Assembly (NCBI RefSeq): GCF_018882335.1
Contig: NZ_JACVOS010000003.1
Coordinates: 62,001 to 126,000, forward strand
Source: Polynucleobacter sp. AM-25C3
GTDB lineage: Bacteria > Pseudomonadota > Gammaproteobacteria > Burkholderiales > Burkholderiaceae
Direction: 5' to 3'
DNA length: 64,000 bases
Part shown: in pieces, positions 8,782-17,651 of the stretch
Layout of the letters: each line of letters opens with the position of its first letter
How positions within the stretch are numbered: the stretch's first letter is position 1
Program-made: the position numbers and the translations under genes
Notes under the pieces: generated by a model
What the model was told of the DNA's origin: nothing
Databases searched by the model: none
What the model saw: the letters and a program-made list of their open reading frames with translations, nothing else

Positions 8782-11700
8782 ATGAAAAAAGTCCGAGCCA
8801 AAAATAAAGGGTTGCTTGGTAAGGTAAGTGATCCCACCTCTCAATTACCTGTAATCAATGGCACGAAAAAATCGCAAATAAAAGGGATTTTGAGGCTAAG
8901 GGCTAATCTCAAAGCCCTCTCAAGCTCACCATCGACATCGCTTGCTATGGGGGAGTTGCAAGATTGGATTACTCAGTATCCGCCGCCCAAGGTGGGGGTG
9001 GCAATTAAAAAGCGATCGACTCTTCCTAACCCCGAAACCTTGGTTGAAGATATTGCCAATATTTTGTTTCAATCGATTGATATAACGCTGGAAAAGACCG
9101 GCTTGCTTGATCGCTGGCTTTTGCTCATGTTGGGCCTAGATGCCCAGCAGTTGATGTTCGAATTGGTTGACCCCCACCCGCTCACCCAAGAGTCGCTTAA
9201 AAACAGGGGCGCAAAAGAAATTGCGCGAGCACTCTTAGCAAAAAAACATATTACAGGGCAATGCGATGAAGGTGCCATCGATCGGTACCTGAGTGATGTC
9301 ATGAAATTGGCTTGTGATGATATGGCTTGGCAACGTTGGCTGTTTAATTGTGTGGATGCGCAGTTCAAACGCTGTGCTCAAAAACTCAATTTGTCCTGGG
9401 AGGGCTTGGGTGTCCTCACGATTAGGGTGCCTGAGCCCAATCCCTATGCCAATGAATTTCATGAGGATCATTACTTAAGGCTATCCATCATCTTGCGCGC
9501 GATCGAAGATGGCTATTTAACTGTGGATCAGTTGCGCGCCAGTAAGGCAAACATGCAGAGTGAGCCAGCCCAAATGGGCTGGTATTTATTTTGCTCAATT
9601 TTGTTTTCGGGTGTTTGTAGGCGCAAGCTACTTTTTCAAATTGCGCAAGTAAGTATTGGCAAGGGCCATTTAGATGAGCCCTTATCGAGCATATTTGTGC
9701 ATAAAGAGTGGCCACTAGCCGCGCCGGAAAAAACATCTGATAAGAATGTAGTAGAAGAGGATTTACCTAAGCCATTAACACAAGATCGTTGGATTGCCGA
9801 TCCGGTAAGTGCGATTATTCATCAGCGCTATCGATCCTCCTGGAAAGAGGTTCAGGTGAGCCCTGATCGTAGTTGGAAATCGATTGAGGCTTTCTTGATG
9901 TGGCTGCTTGCTCAATTACAAGAACCTGGCCATTGCCCTAAGCTAAGCCAACTTGAAAGAGAAAAAATAGCGCACGCATTAAATCATTTTTCTTCGCTAA
10001 AACGCCTCCTCATTGCGAGTGAAGGTTTTCAAATTCGCAGCCTCCCCTCTTATGTTTGGAATTATTTAGCGGGCAACTTTCAAACTACAGGCTTGCAGCC
10101 GGACTCCTTGCTTCGTTTGGCAGCAGTGATTCGCAACGCAGATGAAACGCCGCATTTTGAGTCATCAAGCACGTTGGAAAAGACGCCTAGAGACGATGTG
10201 AGTGATGAGCTCGCGCCAGACGAAGAGGTGGGCGCTCATTCGCAGTGGGTGTATAAGACGCTGGAAGAGTTGCGGAAGCTAAAAAAAATCGAGCATATTT
10301 CTGCTTTGGTAATAGACCAAGTACGGTCCAATTTAGATGAGTTAGATATTCAATATGAGGTTTCGCAGTATCCATTAACGCGCATGTTAGGGGCGTGGAC
10401 ACGGCATTTGTTAGAAACCTTGGCTGGCGGAAGAAATGAGCTCAATAGCACGCGCATGATGAGCTATGTGCAAACCTTATCCCAACTCTTGCTAGAACAA
10501 TATGAGTTAGAGCAGGACCTGTGCGACTTTACTGCTACCGAGCGCAAGGAAGAGCTAGATGACCTGCTTAAGCTGGTTCCATCGGCAAGCAAGCGAAAGA
10601 TTGTGCGACGCGCTTGGCATCAACTGCATCAATTTCTAATCGCAAAAGGCGATATTGCTGCGGTGCATTATGACAATAAGTCCCGTAATCTCGCCTCTGA
10701 TACCGATGCTGAATATATTAGTGAGCCAGAATTTCAGGTAATAGCTCGGCACCTGTATTACCAGACCTGCCATGGTAAAGAGGCCATTGAAAAAAACGTC
10801 TGTTTAATGGCCTTGACGCTAGCCTATCGTTTAGGACTGCGACGCTCAGAAGTGATCCAGCTGGGTACCAGTCATGTGGTCGTTAACAATGGTGGGATCG
10901 CCACGCATTTGGTCGTGCAGCGCTGGAATCTGCGGCGATTGAAAACGCCCTCTTCCACGCGAGTCATTCCATTAAAAGGACTGTTGCTAGATCAGGAATT
11001 GGGATGGCTCAGTGTTATGGCAAGATCTAGATACGTTGGCAATCTTTTTTCAGGAAACCTATTAGAGCTATCTGCAAAGGAGGCGCATGACCATTGCTTT
11101 GGCCTTCGTGTGAAATCGAGCGGCATAGCTGAGCAGTCTGATGGATTAAGCAAGTCCGATCGTGATAATTTAAACAGCCTCTTTGTTCATGAAGTGGGCA
11201 CGCTGATGCCCAATGTCGAGCGGATCGTCGATTTGATTCACTTAGCTATGCGCGCGGTTACAGGTCGCGAGACAGTGCGCTTTCATCATTTGCGGCACTC
11301 TTGCGCTACAAATACTCTGCTCTTGTTGGCAGCTCCTGAGTTGACCCATTCTTGGCCATTTTTATTAGATGTGATGTACGGCGGTATTCAGAGTATTGAG
11401 AATCAAGGCTTAGATCTTTCAAAGTGGCAGATGAATGATTATTCCCAAAGGGCAGTACAGATTAAGGATTTTCAAGCGCGATCACGCGAGCTGCGTTTGC
11501 AATTATTCAATGACCCCAGAGTGTCCTATTCGCAGTTGTATTTAGTGTCACGGCTGCTTGGACATTCATCGCCAGTCACGACATTACAAAGTTACATTCA
11601 TGTGATTGATCTCTTGGCTGGAGCGTACGTTCATGAACGGATCTTTGAATTGCCCCAAGGTTTGGTAATCAACTTATATCCCGATACTGCAAGAAATTAT

Positions 11701-12516
11701 CAAAAGCGTAAAAACCAATGCTCTATTGAAGCGTTGTTAAATCAAGCCCCGGTAGTTGGTGAGGCCACAGAGCAAGACGTCGAGTTATCGACCTTAAATG
11801 AGCAACGCAAAGCCCATCGCAAGCCAAAGCTAAAGACAGACTTACCAGCCTCTTCTCTCTTAGAGTTTGTGCATCAGCACCCCAAAGGTATCGCGAGCCT
11901 TTATCAATTACTAAAACGGCACCGCGGCGATAGAGAGACATTTGGCCATTACTTACAGCTGCATGGCTGGAGCCCAGAATTGGCGCAAGACGTCATTACT
12001 AGAGCGCAGAATTTAACCGCTACGTGCGCACTAGATCAGCCCAAGCGCGCAGTGTTTATTCGTAGAACCGGATTATCAAATCTAACAAATGAGGCGGCCG
12101 ATCCTATCGGGGAAGTTGAGGTACAAGATCGAAAGCCCGGTGAAATTGTGAACGGGATTTACTTGCCTAAACCCATTCTAATTAGGGGTAATCAATTGCA
12201 GGTAAAGGATTGGAGTCTGATCATTTGCAAATGGATTGCCGCAAACCCGAAAGAGGCGGCATGGTTACTAAGAGACTATGTTGCTCACCGCATGAAATTA
12301 GAAGTTAATCAGCTTCGGATCAAAAAGAAAGTTGCTATTGATGGGAGAAGTCCTTCAAGTGTAATTGAGCAATACAAAACTCTTTTTGCCCTCCTGGGAA
12401 TTAAATATGAGGAAAGCCCTCTGGGCCTAGAGCTGATTAAGCTGGGCAATAAATCAGAAAAAATTGAATGGGCTATCTTGAGATACACGCTTTATTTGGC
12501 AACTATGATTTGTTGA
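8782..12516 (+). CDS. Giant tyrosine site-specific recombinase, third gene of trio
   Basis: The product has 1244 residues from ATG 8782; a TTG at 8776 would add two. Catalytic signature residues of the tyrosine recombinases are all visible: GLRRSE (R687), a basic beta-hairpin (RRLKTPSSTR), HHLRH (H835, R838), LGHSSPVTT (H928) and the nucleophile Y938 in SYIHV. About 650 residues of unrecognised sequence precede the catalytic domain and about 300 follow it, so it is roughly three times the size of a phage integrase. It is the likely active member of the trio, cutting and joining DNA with its two neighbours. Its target is not evident. Confidence 0.8.
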   Translation: MKKVRAKNKGLLGKVSDPTSQLPVINGTKKSQIKGILRLRANLKALSSSPSTSLAMGELQDWITQYPPPKVGVAIKKRSTLPNPETLVEDIANILFQSIDITLEKTGLLDRWLLLMLGLDAQQLMFELVDPHPLTQESLKNRGAKEIARALLAKKHITGQCDEGAIDRYLSDVMKLACDDMAWQRWLFNCVDAQFKRCAQKLNLSWEGLGVLTIRVPEPNPYANEFHEDHYLRLSIILRAIEDGYLTVDQLRASKANMQSEPAQMGWYLFCSILFSGVCRRKLLFQIAQVSIGKGHLDEPLSSIFVHKEWPLAAPEKTSDKNVVEEDLPKPLTQDRWIADPVSAIIHQRYRSSWKEVQVSPDRSWKSIEAFLMWLLAQLQEPGHCPKLSQLEREKIAHALNHFSSLKRLLIASEGFQIRSLPSYVWNYLAGNFQTTGLQPDSLLRLAAVIRNADETPHFESSSTLEKTPRDDVSDELAPDEEVGAHSQWVYKTLEELRKLKKIEHISALVIDQVRSNLDELDIQYEVSQYPLTRMLGAWTRHLLETLAGGRNELNSTRMMSYVQTLSQLLLEQYELEQDLCDFTATERKEELDDLLKLVPSASKRKIVRRAWHQLHQFLIAKGDIAAVHYDNKSRNLASDTDAEYISEPEFQVIARHLYYQTCHGKEAIEKNVCLMALTLAYRLGLRRSEVIQLGTSHVVVNNGGIATHLVVQRWNLRRLKTPSSTRVIPLKGLLLDQELGWLSVMARSRYVGNLFSGNLLELSAKEAHDHCFGLRVKSSGIAEQSDGLSKSDRDNLNSLFVHEVGTLMPNVERIVDLIHLAMRAVTGRETVRFHHLRHSCATNTLLLLAAPELTHSWPFLLDVMYGGIQSIENQGLDLSKWQMNDYSQRAVQIKDFQARSRELRLQLFNDPRVSYSQLYLVSRLLGHSSPVTTLQSYIHVIDLLAGAYVHERIFELPQGLVINLYPDTARNYQKRKNQCSIEALLNQAPVVGEATEQDVELSTLNEQRKAHRKPKLKTDLPASSLLEFVHQHPKGIASLYQLLKRHRGDRETFGHYLQLHGWSPELAQDVITRAQNLTATCALDQPKRAVFIRRTGLSNLTNEAADPIGEVEVQDRKPGEIVNGIYLPKPILIRGNQLQVKDWSLIICKWIAANPKEAAWLLRDYVAHRMKLEVNQLRIKKKVAIDGRSPSSVIEQYKTLFALLGIKYEESPLGLELIKLGNKSEKIEWAILRYTLYLATMIC

Positions 12517-12764
12517 GGAAATTTCTGCGGCCAGCTAAAGCCAGCTATCCAGTCAATTGCAATCACTCACATAATGGTTAAATTGTTTGAAAGTCTCAGT
12601 CCGGTCATAACTGGCCATTGAGATTGACTCAAATAATAGACATCAGTCAGTTGTATTGCTAGGCAAGAGACCCCCTTTATGCATAGTTGAAAAATTGATC
12701 CTGAATATTGTGCTGAGCCAACGGGTCCGCTTGCTAAACTGTTAGGCAAATAAAAGGAGTTCTT

Positions 12765-13643
12765 ATGGCAACTAGAAGACCGCCTGCGCAACAGCCTACA
12801 ACCATATCTCTGGAGCTGCGCATCTCTCGAGAGGATGCGAAATCGAAGCTTCAAACCAGGATTGAAAAGGGGCTTGAACTAAAGCAGCGACATACTGACA
12901 CTAAAGATTCCCTCGAAACCCTATCGAATGATTACAGCAAGTGGGATTCGTTTAACTCGGAGTTATTAAGGCGTCTCTTTACTACGGAAGAGCTCGCTAA
13001 GGAGTATGACTTCTGGGGCGCTATGGCAATGTCAATGTATGAATCATCTCTAAGTGAAAAGATCGCTGAGGTTTACAAAGATATAAATAAAAAGATTCAC
13101 AGACTTGAGTCGATTATCGAGCGACTAGAGTTAATCCCTCTATGCCCGGGTGATGCGAATGGTGCATCTGCCACGAAAAAATCTTCATCGCCACAATCTC
13201 CAAATAACCGTATTTTTATTGTCCATGGTAGGGATGATTTGGCAAAAACAGAAACGGCTCGGTTTGTTGAAAAGCTTGGGTTCACTGCAATTATTCTTCA
13301 TGAACAGCCAAGCGCAGGGAAAACAATAATAGAAAAAATTGAAGAGCATACGGAGGTTGGTTTCGCCATTGCTCTTTACACAGCATGCGATGAAGGAGGT
13401 CTTGCTGGAACAAGTGCGCAGAAGTCGAGAGCAAGACAAAATGTTGTTTTTGAGCATGGATATTTAATTGCTAAACTGGGACGTCATAATGTTTGCGCTC
13501 TCGTAAAAGGGGATATTGAAATTCCCAATGACATCAGTGGCGTGGTCTACATCCCAATGGATGATCCTGGGGCTTGGCACATCGCTGTAGCAAAGGAACT
13601 CCGTAAGGCTGGATATTTTGTTGACATGAACAGCGTTATCTAA
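12765..13643 (+). CDS. TIR-like nucleotide-binding protein (CAP12/Pycsar TIR type)
   Basis: The product has 292 residues. Residues 15-125 are predicted helical and coiled-coil. Residues 149-285 match the TIR-like domain of CD-NTase-associated and Pycsar effectors: RIFIVHGRDD, then ILHEQPSAGKTIIEKIE (E180) and RQNVVFEHGYLIAKLGR (E230). Family members typically cleave NAD+ when activated in abortive anti-phage responses. No cyclase or STING gene is adjacent, so the activating signal is unknown, and the N-terminal helices may sense it directly. AAGGAG precedes the ATG. It is a single-gene unit; the 248 bases upstream hold no other gene I can support. Confidence 0.8.
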   Translation: MATRRPPAQQPTTISLELRISREDAKSKLQTRIEKGLELKQRHTDTKDSLETLSNDYSKWDSFNSELLRRLFTTEELAKEYDFWGAMAMSMYESSLSEKIAEVYKDINKKIHRLESIIERLELIPLCPGDANGASATKKSSSPQSPNNRIFIVHGRDDLAKTETARFVEKLGFTAIILHEQPSAGKTIIEKIEEHTEVGFAIALYTACDEGGLAGTSAQKSRARQNVVFEHGYLIAKLGRHNVCALVKGDIEIPNDISGVVYIPMDDPGAWHIAVAKELRKAGYFVDMNSVI

Positions 13644-13700
13644 ATGTCAATCTTATCCGCTGGTTTGCTCTAGGATTACATTGGATTATGATGATCTGTA

Positions 13701-14510
13701 ATGATTGATATCCTATCTTCAGCTTCTTGGCGAGAATTCCGTGGCGAGCCTAACAATAAGGGAATGAATTTAACCACGCACTTAGCTTCAGTCGAAGATG
13801 CCTCTGGTAAGTTACATAACTGCTATGTAAAACTTTGTCCTCAAAATTGGCCAAGCCCAATAACCGAGGCAATTGGTTGGCAGCTAATTAGAGCGTTAAA
13901 TTTGCCGGCCCCTGATTTTGCAGCCCTCATTATGGTTCCTCTAGATAGACTTCGTCACTCCATGAAGTTGGATCAACATTGGCTGAACCACTCTGAGGCT
14001 TTGGCATTTTGTGTTTCCGAAGTAAATGGAAAGCCCATAACAAATAGTTGGAGTTGGCTTGCGACTTTGCGACAAAAAGGGGCGTATAAAAAGTATGAGG
14101 TTGCAGGCATATGCGCTTTCGATTATTGGGTAAATAACAAAGATCGCAACACTGGAAATTTACTTTTAAAGCAGAATGGCGAACAGGTTGCGATTGATAA
14201 TGAATATATTCTTTACGATCAATTATGGAAGGGTAGGTTTGGTTTTGAGATTATTGAGAAAACCATTCTTGTAGAGGCTAAAAATCACTTAAATATAAAA
14301 GAATTTAATAAATTTAAGCTGGCGGTTGCTAGCCATGGCAAAAATCATGCCAGCGCAATGAATGCGACTAGAGGTGATCTTAGTGCGTTAATTTTTACAT
14401 TGATTCCAGATGCAGGTAGCGCTCAATCCATATGGGACGCGATAGATGGTTTTTTAACGGCTCGTGCAGAGATCAATTGGCTATCAAATGAGTTGGGAGT
14501 AATCGTATGA
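13701..14510 (+). CDS. HipA-like kinase domain protein
   Basis: The product has 269 residues. Kinase-like landmarks are K44 in YVKLCP, the catalytic loop NNKDRNTGNLL (D148, N153) and the metal-binding AIDN (D166). This matches the compact HipA-like family (HipA_2) rather than full HipA, which is about 440 residues and partnered by HipB. No HTH antitoxin is adjacent. The stop codon overlaps the next start as ATGA at 14507-14510, so the two genes act as a pair. Relatives phosphorylate proteins; the target here is unknown. The AT-rich codon use contrasts with the recombinase trio upstream. Confidence 0.75.
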   Translation: MIDILSSASWREFRGEPNNKGMNLTTHLASVEDASGKLHNCYVKLCPQNWPSPITEAIGWQLIRALNLPAPDFAALIMVPLDRLRHSMKLDQHWLNHSEALAFCVSEVNGKPITNSWSWLATLRQKGAYKKYEVAGICAFDYWVNNKDRNTGNLLLKQNGEQVAIDNEYILYDQLWKGRFGFEIIEKTILVEAKNHLNIKEFNKFKLAVASHGKNHASAMNATRGDLSALIFTLIPDAGSAQSIWDAIDGFLTARAEINWLSNELGVIV

Positions 14511-15418
14511 TCAAAATTTCTATGCCAGGCACTAAAGATCCATATTCTCATCTTAGAGAAAAATTAAGCATAATTAATCCTAAAAAATTTGATGGATATT
14601 GGTCAACAATAGAGCTTAGGCCCAATATTTTTATTCCACAGTCTTTTACGATAGGGGTATTGGTCGAAGATGCTGCTGGAAAATTCTCTTTTCGATTGCT
14701 TGCGGATGCCTCGAAGTTCGAGTGTATTTATGGCAAAAAACAGGCTACTTTTTTTATGGAACTCCTAAAGCTGGCTGAAAATACTCTGTTAAGAGCTGAA
14801 AAGGAGAGGACTTCAGTCAAAGAGATCAGATTTGAGTCGGCTTCTATAGCGATTTCCTCTAACCACTTTACTTCTGGCGATAGTCAGAGCGTGATTTTAG
14901 ATAGATTATTTAGTGAGATGGTTGTGCTTGAGCCTTCTGCTGAGGCTCAAAATACCAAAGGGTTTTTAACGTTGGATACAAATCAAGTTCGCCAATTTGT
15001 AAATGATGAACTAAAAAAGATTGCAGGCACAAAATTTGAAAAAATAGTGGTTGATGATCAACATTTAATTCCTTCCGAAGATGGAAAGAGTTCCCACTTG
15101 CTGAGCTTCAATTTAAGGCCTGAAAATAAAGTCGGGTCAGTATTGTCAGCAGTTTATAAGTCAGCCCCAACAGTGGAGCTTAATATGTTGCGAGCTGGCA
15201 GGGATTTGGCTACCTATGCAAATCTTAAGGCGATTGATGATATTGCGCTATTTATCATGACGGCGAAAGAATCGCAGTATGAAAAAGGTGAGTTCAGGAG
15301 AATGTCAGAGTTGGTTGATGAGCAGAGTTGGCGGCTAGAGACACAAGGATTTAGGGTCGTCACTTTTGAAGATCCAGCTCCGATTGCGAGAAGCATTTAT
15401 GAGTGGGCAGGCGTCTAG
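14507..15418 (+). CDS. Unknown partner of HipA-like kinase
   Basis: The product has 303 residues and no confident family. The N-terminal pattern (STIELRP, then FTIGVLVEDAAG and FRLLAD) faintly resembles DUF3037, the usual neighbour of HipA_2 kinases, but this protein is much longer than that domain. The rest is mixed alpha/beta without obvious catalytic motifs, signal peptide or membrane span. The four-base overlap with the kinase gene argues for translational coupling. It could be substrate, sensor or antidote of the kinase; sequence does not decide. Confidence 0.65.
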   Translation: MIKISMPGTKDPYSHLREKLSIINPKKFDGYWSTIELRPNIFIPQSFTIGVLVEDAAGKFSFRLLADASKFECIYGKKQATFFMELLKLAENTLLRAEKERTSVKEIRFESASIAISSNHFTSGDSQSVILDRLFSEMVVLEPSAEAQNTKGFLTLDTNQVRQFVNDELKKIAGTKFEKIVVDDQHLIPSEDGKSSHLLSFNLRPENKVGSVLSAVYKSAPTVELNMLRAGRDLATYANLKAIDDIALFIMTAKESQYEKGEFRRMSELVDEQSWRLETQGFRVVTFEDPAPIARSIYEWAGV

Positions 15419-15476
15419 TTGCGGGATACTAATCTAGATCAATATGTTAAATGGTGATAGAGGCTGTAATTTATTT

Positions 15477-16037
15477 TTATTCCTGCAGAATATTATGACC
15501 CGCATCTCGTAATGCTTTAGCCCAGCGACGAATCGCTGCGCGTAGCGTTCGCTTCCCATCATCATCGAGAGGCATAGTCGGCACCAACTCTAGGGCTTGA
15601 GTGGGCGTAAGGTAGGCGTACTCTAGTAGCGCCATGCAAAACTCTCGATCCTTGTCTCGCCCTGCTGCAGCTTTTGCAAGAAAGAGATCAAGCACATCAA
15701 GACAGTACCCCACTCGACCATTGGTATTGTTGTTTTGTACGCGATGGACACGCGTCATCCAGTCTTTTGGCAATATTGCGGTATCGGGCCCTACACCTTG
15801 AGCGTAGTAACCATAAGTCTCGTGGAACTGTGAGCCTTCACCAATTGCGCCATCAATCTCATCAGCCAAGTCAGGAGCCTGTCGTGGATAGATGTCCGCT
15901 TCCATAGAAACGGTGAAGACCTTTTCTGGATTGGGCACTTGGCCTAGCATTGACTGACTGCCGATGATCACAAATTCATATTGGTTGGTGACATCGGCAC
16001 TGGCGCGAATGATGTGCTCTAGCTCTTCTCGTGTCAT
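15477..16037 (-). CDS. Nucleotidyltransferase-like protein (DUF6036-like)
   Basis: The product has 186 residues. The minimal nucleotidyltransferase signature is present as FVIIGSQSML followed by MEADIYP, giving a GS motif and an acidic pair. This resembles the AbiEii/DUF6036-type families found in toxin-antitoxin pairs. Its start overlaps the XRE gene's stop by four bases, so it is the second gene of a two-gene operon. The role as toxin or modifying enzyme is inferred from family and context. The 58 bases to the previous convergent gene hold no clear terminator. Confidence 0.7.
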   Translation of the reverse strand: MTREELEHIIRASADVTNQYEFVIIGSQSMLGQVPNPEKVFTVSMEADIYPRQAPDLADEIDGAIGEGSQFHETYGYYAQGVGPDTAILPKDWMTRVHRVQNNNTNGRVGYCLDVLDLFLAKAAAGRDKDREFCMALLEYAYLTPTQALELVPTMPLDDDGKRTLRAAIRRWAKALRDAGHNILQE

Positions 16038-16735
16038 GGTAGTTCCTTGAAGTCTTGCTCATCCTGGGCGGTAGTCAAAGAGCTACCAAAGACAACCCCT
16101 TTTTTGAGTGCACTCACATCTTTCAAAATGCGTAGGCGCACTTCATCTGGAAGGATGGTCACCAGTGGTGAAGTTTGTCTGAGTTGCTGAGCATGTCTTG
16201 TTCGGCCAAGCACTTTGCGCCAAGAGCCTGCACTTAAGATGAGTTGCCACTCACGCCATAGGCTAGCTGAGCGAGAGTCGCCAGCAGCAAGCCAACGCTC
16301 TAGGGTGTCTTGAGCCTGTAGCAGCAAGGCAGGATCAGTCTTCACTAACTGAACAGCTTCTTCATGCAGAGTAAGGCTTTGTAGATCTTGAAGTCGGTGC
16401 CCGGCGTTATCTTGCAAAACGCGTACTTGTACGTTAGGGGTAGTGCGTCTGGACCTTGCTCCTGCTGATCCGGCGGGAGCAGCTTGCATCGTATCGCCCG
16501 CCAAAAGCGCTAACTCTCCGCTAACGCCAAGAACGGACATCACTCGTAGGTAAGCGCCGATTGAAGGAGATGGATCGCCTGCTTCAATCGACCGTAGAGT
16601 ATTGCGAGTAAGTTTTGCACGCGCAGATACTTCGACCGTGCCAAGCCCTTGCGCTTTACGTAAGCGCTTAATGCGATCGCCTAGTTGCAATAGCAATTGG
16701 CGCTCTAGGATGGGGCTAAGTTCAGAAGCAGTCAT
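16034..16735 (-). CDS. XRE-family regulator, partner of nucleotidyltransferase
   Basis: The product has 233 residues. Residues 15-70 form a helix-turn-helix of XRE type (RIKRLRKAQGLGTVEVSARA, then TRNTLRSIEAGDPSPSIG). The remaining 160 residues are unassigned and helix-rich. It is first in an operon with the nucleotidyltransferase-like gene, which it overlaps by four bases. A near-perfect 30-bp palindrome lies 27-56 bases upstream of the ATG, a probable autoregulatory operator. The layout is that of antitoxin-repressor followed by toxin; the function is inferred. Confidence 0.78.
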   Translation of the reverse strand: MTASELSPILERQLLLQLGDRIKRLRKAQGLGTVEVSARAKLTRNTLRSIEAGDPSPSIGAYLRVMSVLGVSGELALLAGDTMQAAPAGSAGARSRRTTPNVQVRVLQDNAGHRLQDLQSLTLHEEAVQLVKTDPALLLQAQDTLERWLAAGDSRSASLWREWQLILSAGSWRKVLGRTRHAQQLRQTSPLVTILPDEVRLRILKDVSALKKGVVFGSSLTTAQDEQDFKELP

Positions 16736-16761
16736 TTGATCATTATTTTAACCATAAACCC

Positions 16762-16791
16762 ATTATTTGGTCAATATATTGATCAAATAAT
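16762..16791. promoter_or_regulatory. 30-bp palindromic operator upstream of XRE/nucleotidyltransferase operon
   Basis: The 30 bases read as an inverted repeat with a single mispaired position (G16770 against T16783); each arm contains TTGAyCAAATAAT or its mirror. Centred about 41 bases before the XRE start, it would cover the promoter and is a likely binding site for the XRE protein. Confidence 0.6.
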
Positions 16792-16828
16792 CAACCGACC
16801 AGCTGAAAACCGTTCATAAAGCTGGGGT

Positions 16829-17218
16829 TTAGTGGTGATATCGGCATTCCTGGGTTTTCCCGCCGAAACCATAACTAGCTGCCCTTACATCTTGCACATA
16901 GATGTAACTCTCTTCATGCAGATTGCCTAGGATTTGTTCAAACCCCGCAAAAGCCTCTTTAATATACCGAGCCTTTTCATCTTTAGTATTGGTTTCATCG
17001 GTAATCTTAATATCAAAGTAAAAGCTGTTTTTACCCTGCTCGCTCAGTAGCTTACCGCCTACCATCCAGCAATCGGGATCAACATAGTCAATTGCGATAG
17101 CAGTGACCTCCTTTTTCTTACCCAGAATGCGATGAGTCAAATCGAGTAGTAATTCATGAATAGCTTTGGTGGTGGCAATACTCTTTTGTCCGCTCACTTT
17201 AACGTTGAGGATGGGCAT
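16829..17218 (-). CDS. Tautomerase-superfamily protein
   Basis: The product has 129 residues. It starts MPILNVKV, leaving the catalytic N-terminal proline expected of the 4-oxalocrotonate tautomerase/MIF superfamily after Met removal. The beta-alpha-beta pattern and length suit a fused two-unit or long-chain tautomerase. The substrate is unknown. It lies 46 bases downstream of the DUF2917 gene with its own copy of the MarR-type operator between them (17259-17275), so it can be controlled with the neighbouring MarR regulator. Confidence 0.75.
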   Translation of the reverse strand: MPILNVKVSGQKSIATTKAIHELLLDLTHRILGKKKEVTAIAIDYVDPDCWMVGGKLLSEQGKNSFYFDIKITDETNTKDEKARYIKEAFAGFEQILGNLHEESYIYVQDVRAASYGFGGKTQECRYHH

Positions 17219-17258
17219 GAAATTCTCCTGAGGTGGTTTGGTTGTTAATGAATAAAAC

Positions 17259-17275
17259 AGTTAGCTATGCAACTA
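17259..17275. promoter_or_regulatory. MarR-type operator, copy 1
   Basis: AGTTAGCTATGCAACTA, identical to the copy at 17602 and one base different from that at 18090. It overlaps the DUF2917 stop codon and lies 41 bases before the tautomerase start. Confidence 0.6.
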
Positions 17276-17570
17276 TAAGGTTCAGAAAATGATCATTAAT
17301 CCAACTCAACAATCTACTGAAGGCGGTTGGCTGTATTGCTGGTGTAGTCAGCCTGATCTTGGCAGATGGAAGTCCCGAAATTAGAGCCAAGCCGTTGCTG
17401 TTAATCAAGAGATGTTCCCCTGCCGTAAGGAGGAAATCTCCGTCAAGATCATCAAACGTCAGCCAGATGCTGCCTTCTAGGCATTCCAGACGTGCGTTGT
17501 GTGCTTTTGAAAGGCTCACCTTATTGGCTTCCGTAACTTGGATGATGGTGTTACTAAGTTCAATATTCAT
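17265..17570 (-). CDS. DUF2917-family small protein
   Basis: The product has 101 residues with the pattern of DUF2917: an LECLEGSIWLTFDD core, then GEHLLINSNGLALISGL, a compact beta-rich, cupin-like strand order. The function of the family is not known to me. It has a good ribosome binding site (GGAGAAG) before ATG 17570 and lies between two MarR-type operators, downstream of the MarR gene on the same strand. Confidence 0.7.
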   Translation of the reverse strand: MNIELSNTIIQVTEANKVSLSKAHNARLECLEGSIWLTFDDLDGDFLLTAGEHLLINSNGLALISGLPSAKIRLTTPAIQPTAFSRLLSWINDHFLNLIVA

Positions 17571-17601
17571 TTGCTTCTCCTTGTGTCTTGATTGGTCATT
17601 A

Positions 17602-17618
17602 AGTTAGCTATGCAACTA
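17602..17618. promoter_or_regulatory. MarR-type operator, copy 2
   Basis: AGTTAGCTATGCAACTA, 32 bases upstream of the DUF2917 start, in the gap between that gene and marR. Confidence 0.6.
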
Positions 17619-17651
17619 ATTAGGAAATAAAAAAGGACTCACAAAAACGCA

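Noticed and set aside
5236..12516. Calling the trio a Gamma-Mobile-Trio (GMT) system
   Set aside because: Three genes with a recombinase fit the general idea, but sizes differ from what I remember and the host is a betaproteobacterium; no profile search is possible here.
5236..12516. Calling the trio an RIT element
   Set aside because: RIT elements have three canonical recombinases of about 300-400 residues; these genes are far larger and one lacks recombinase motifs.
12573..12620. A 15-codon frame upstream of the TIR-like gene
   Set aside because: Too short, no ribosome binding site, no feature of a leader peptide.
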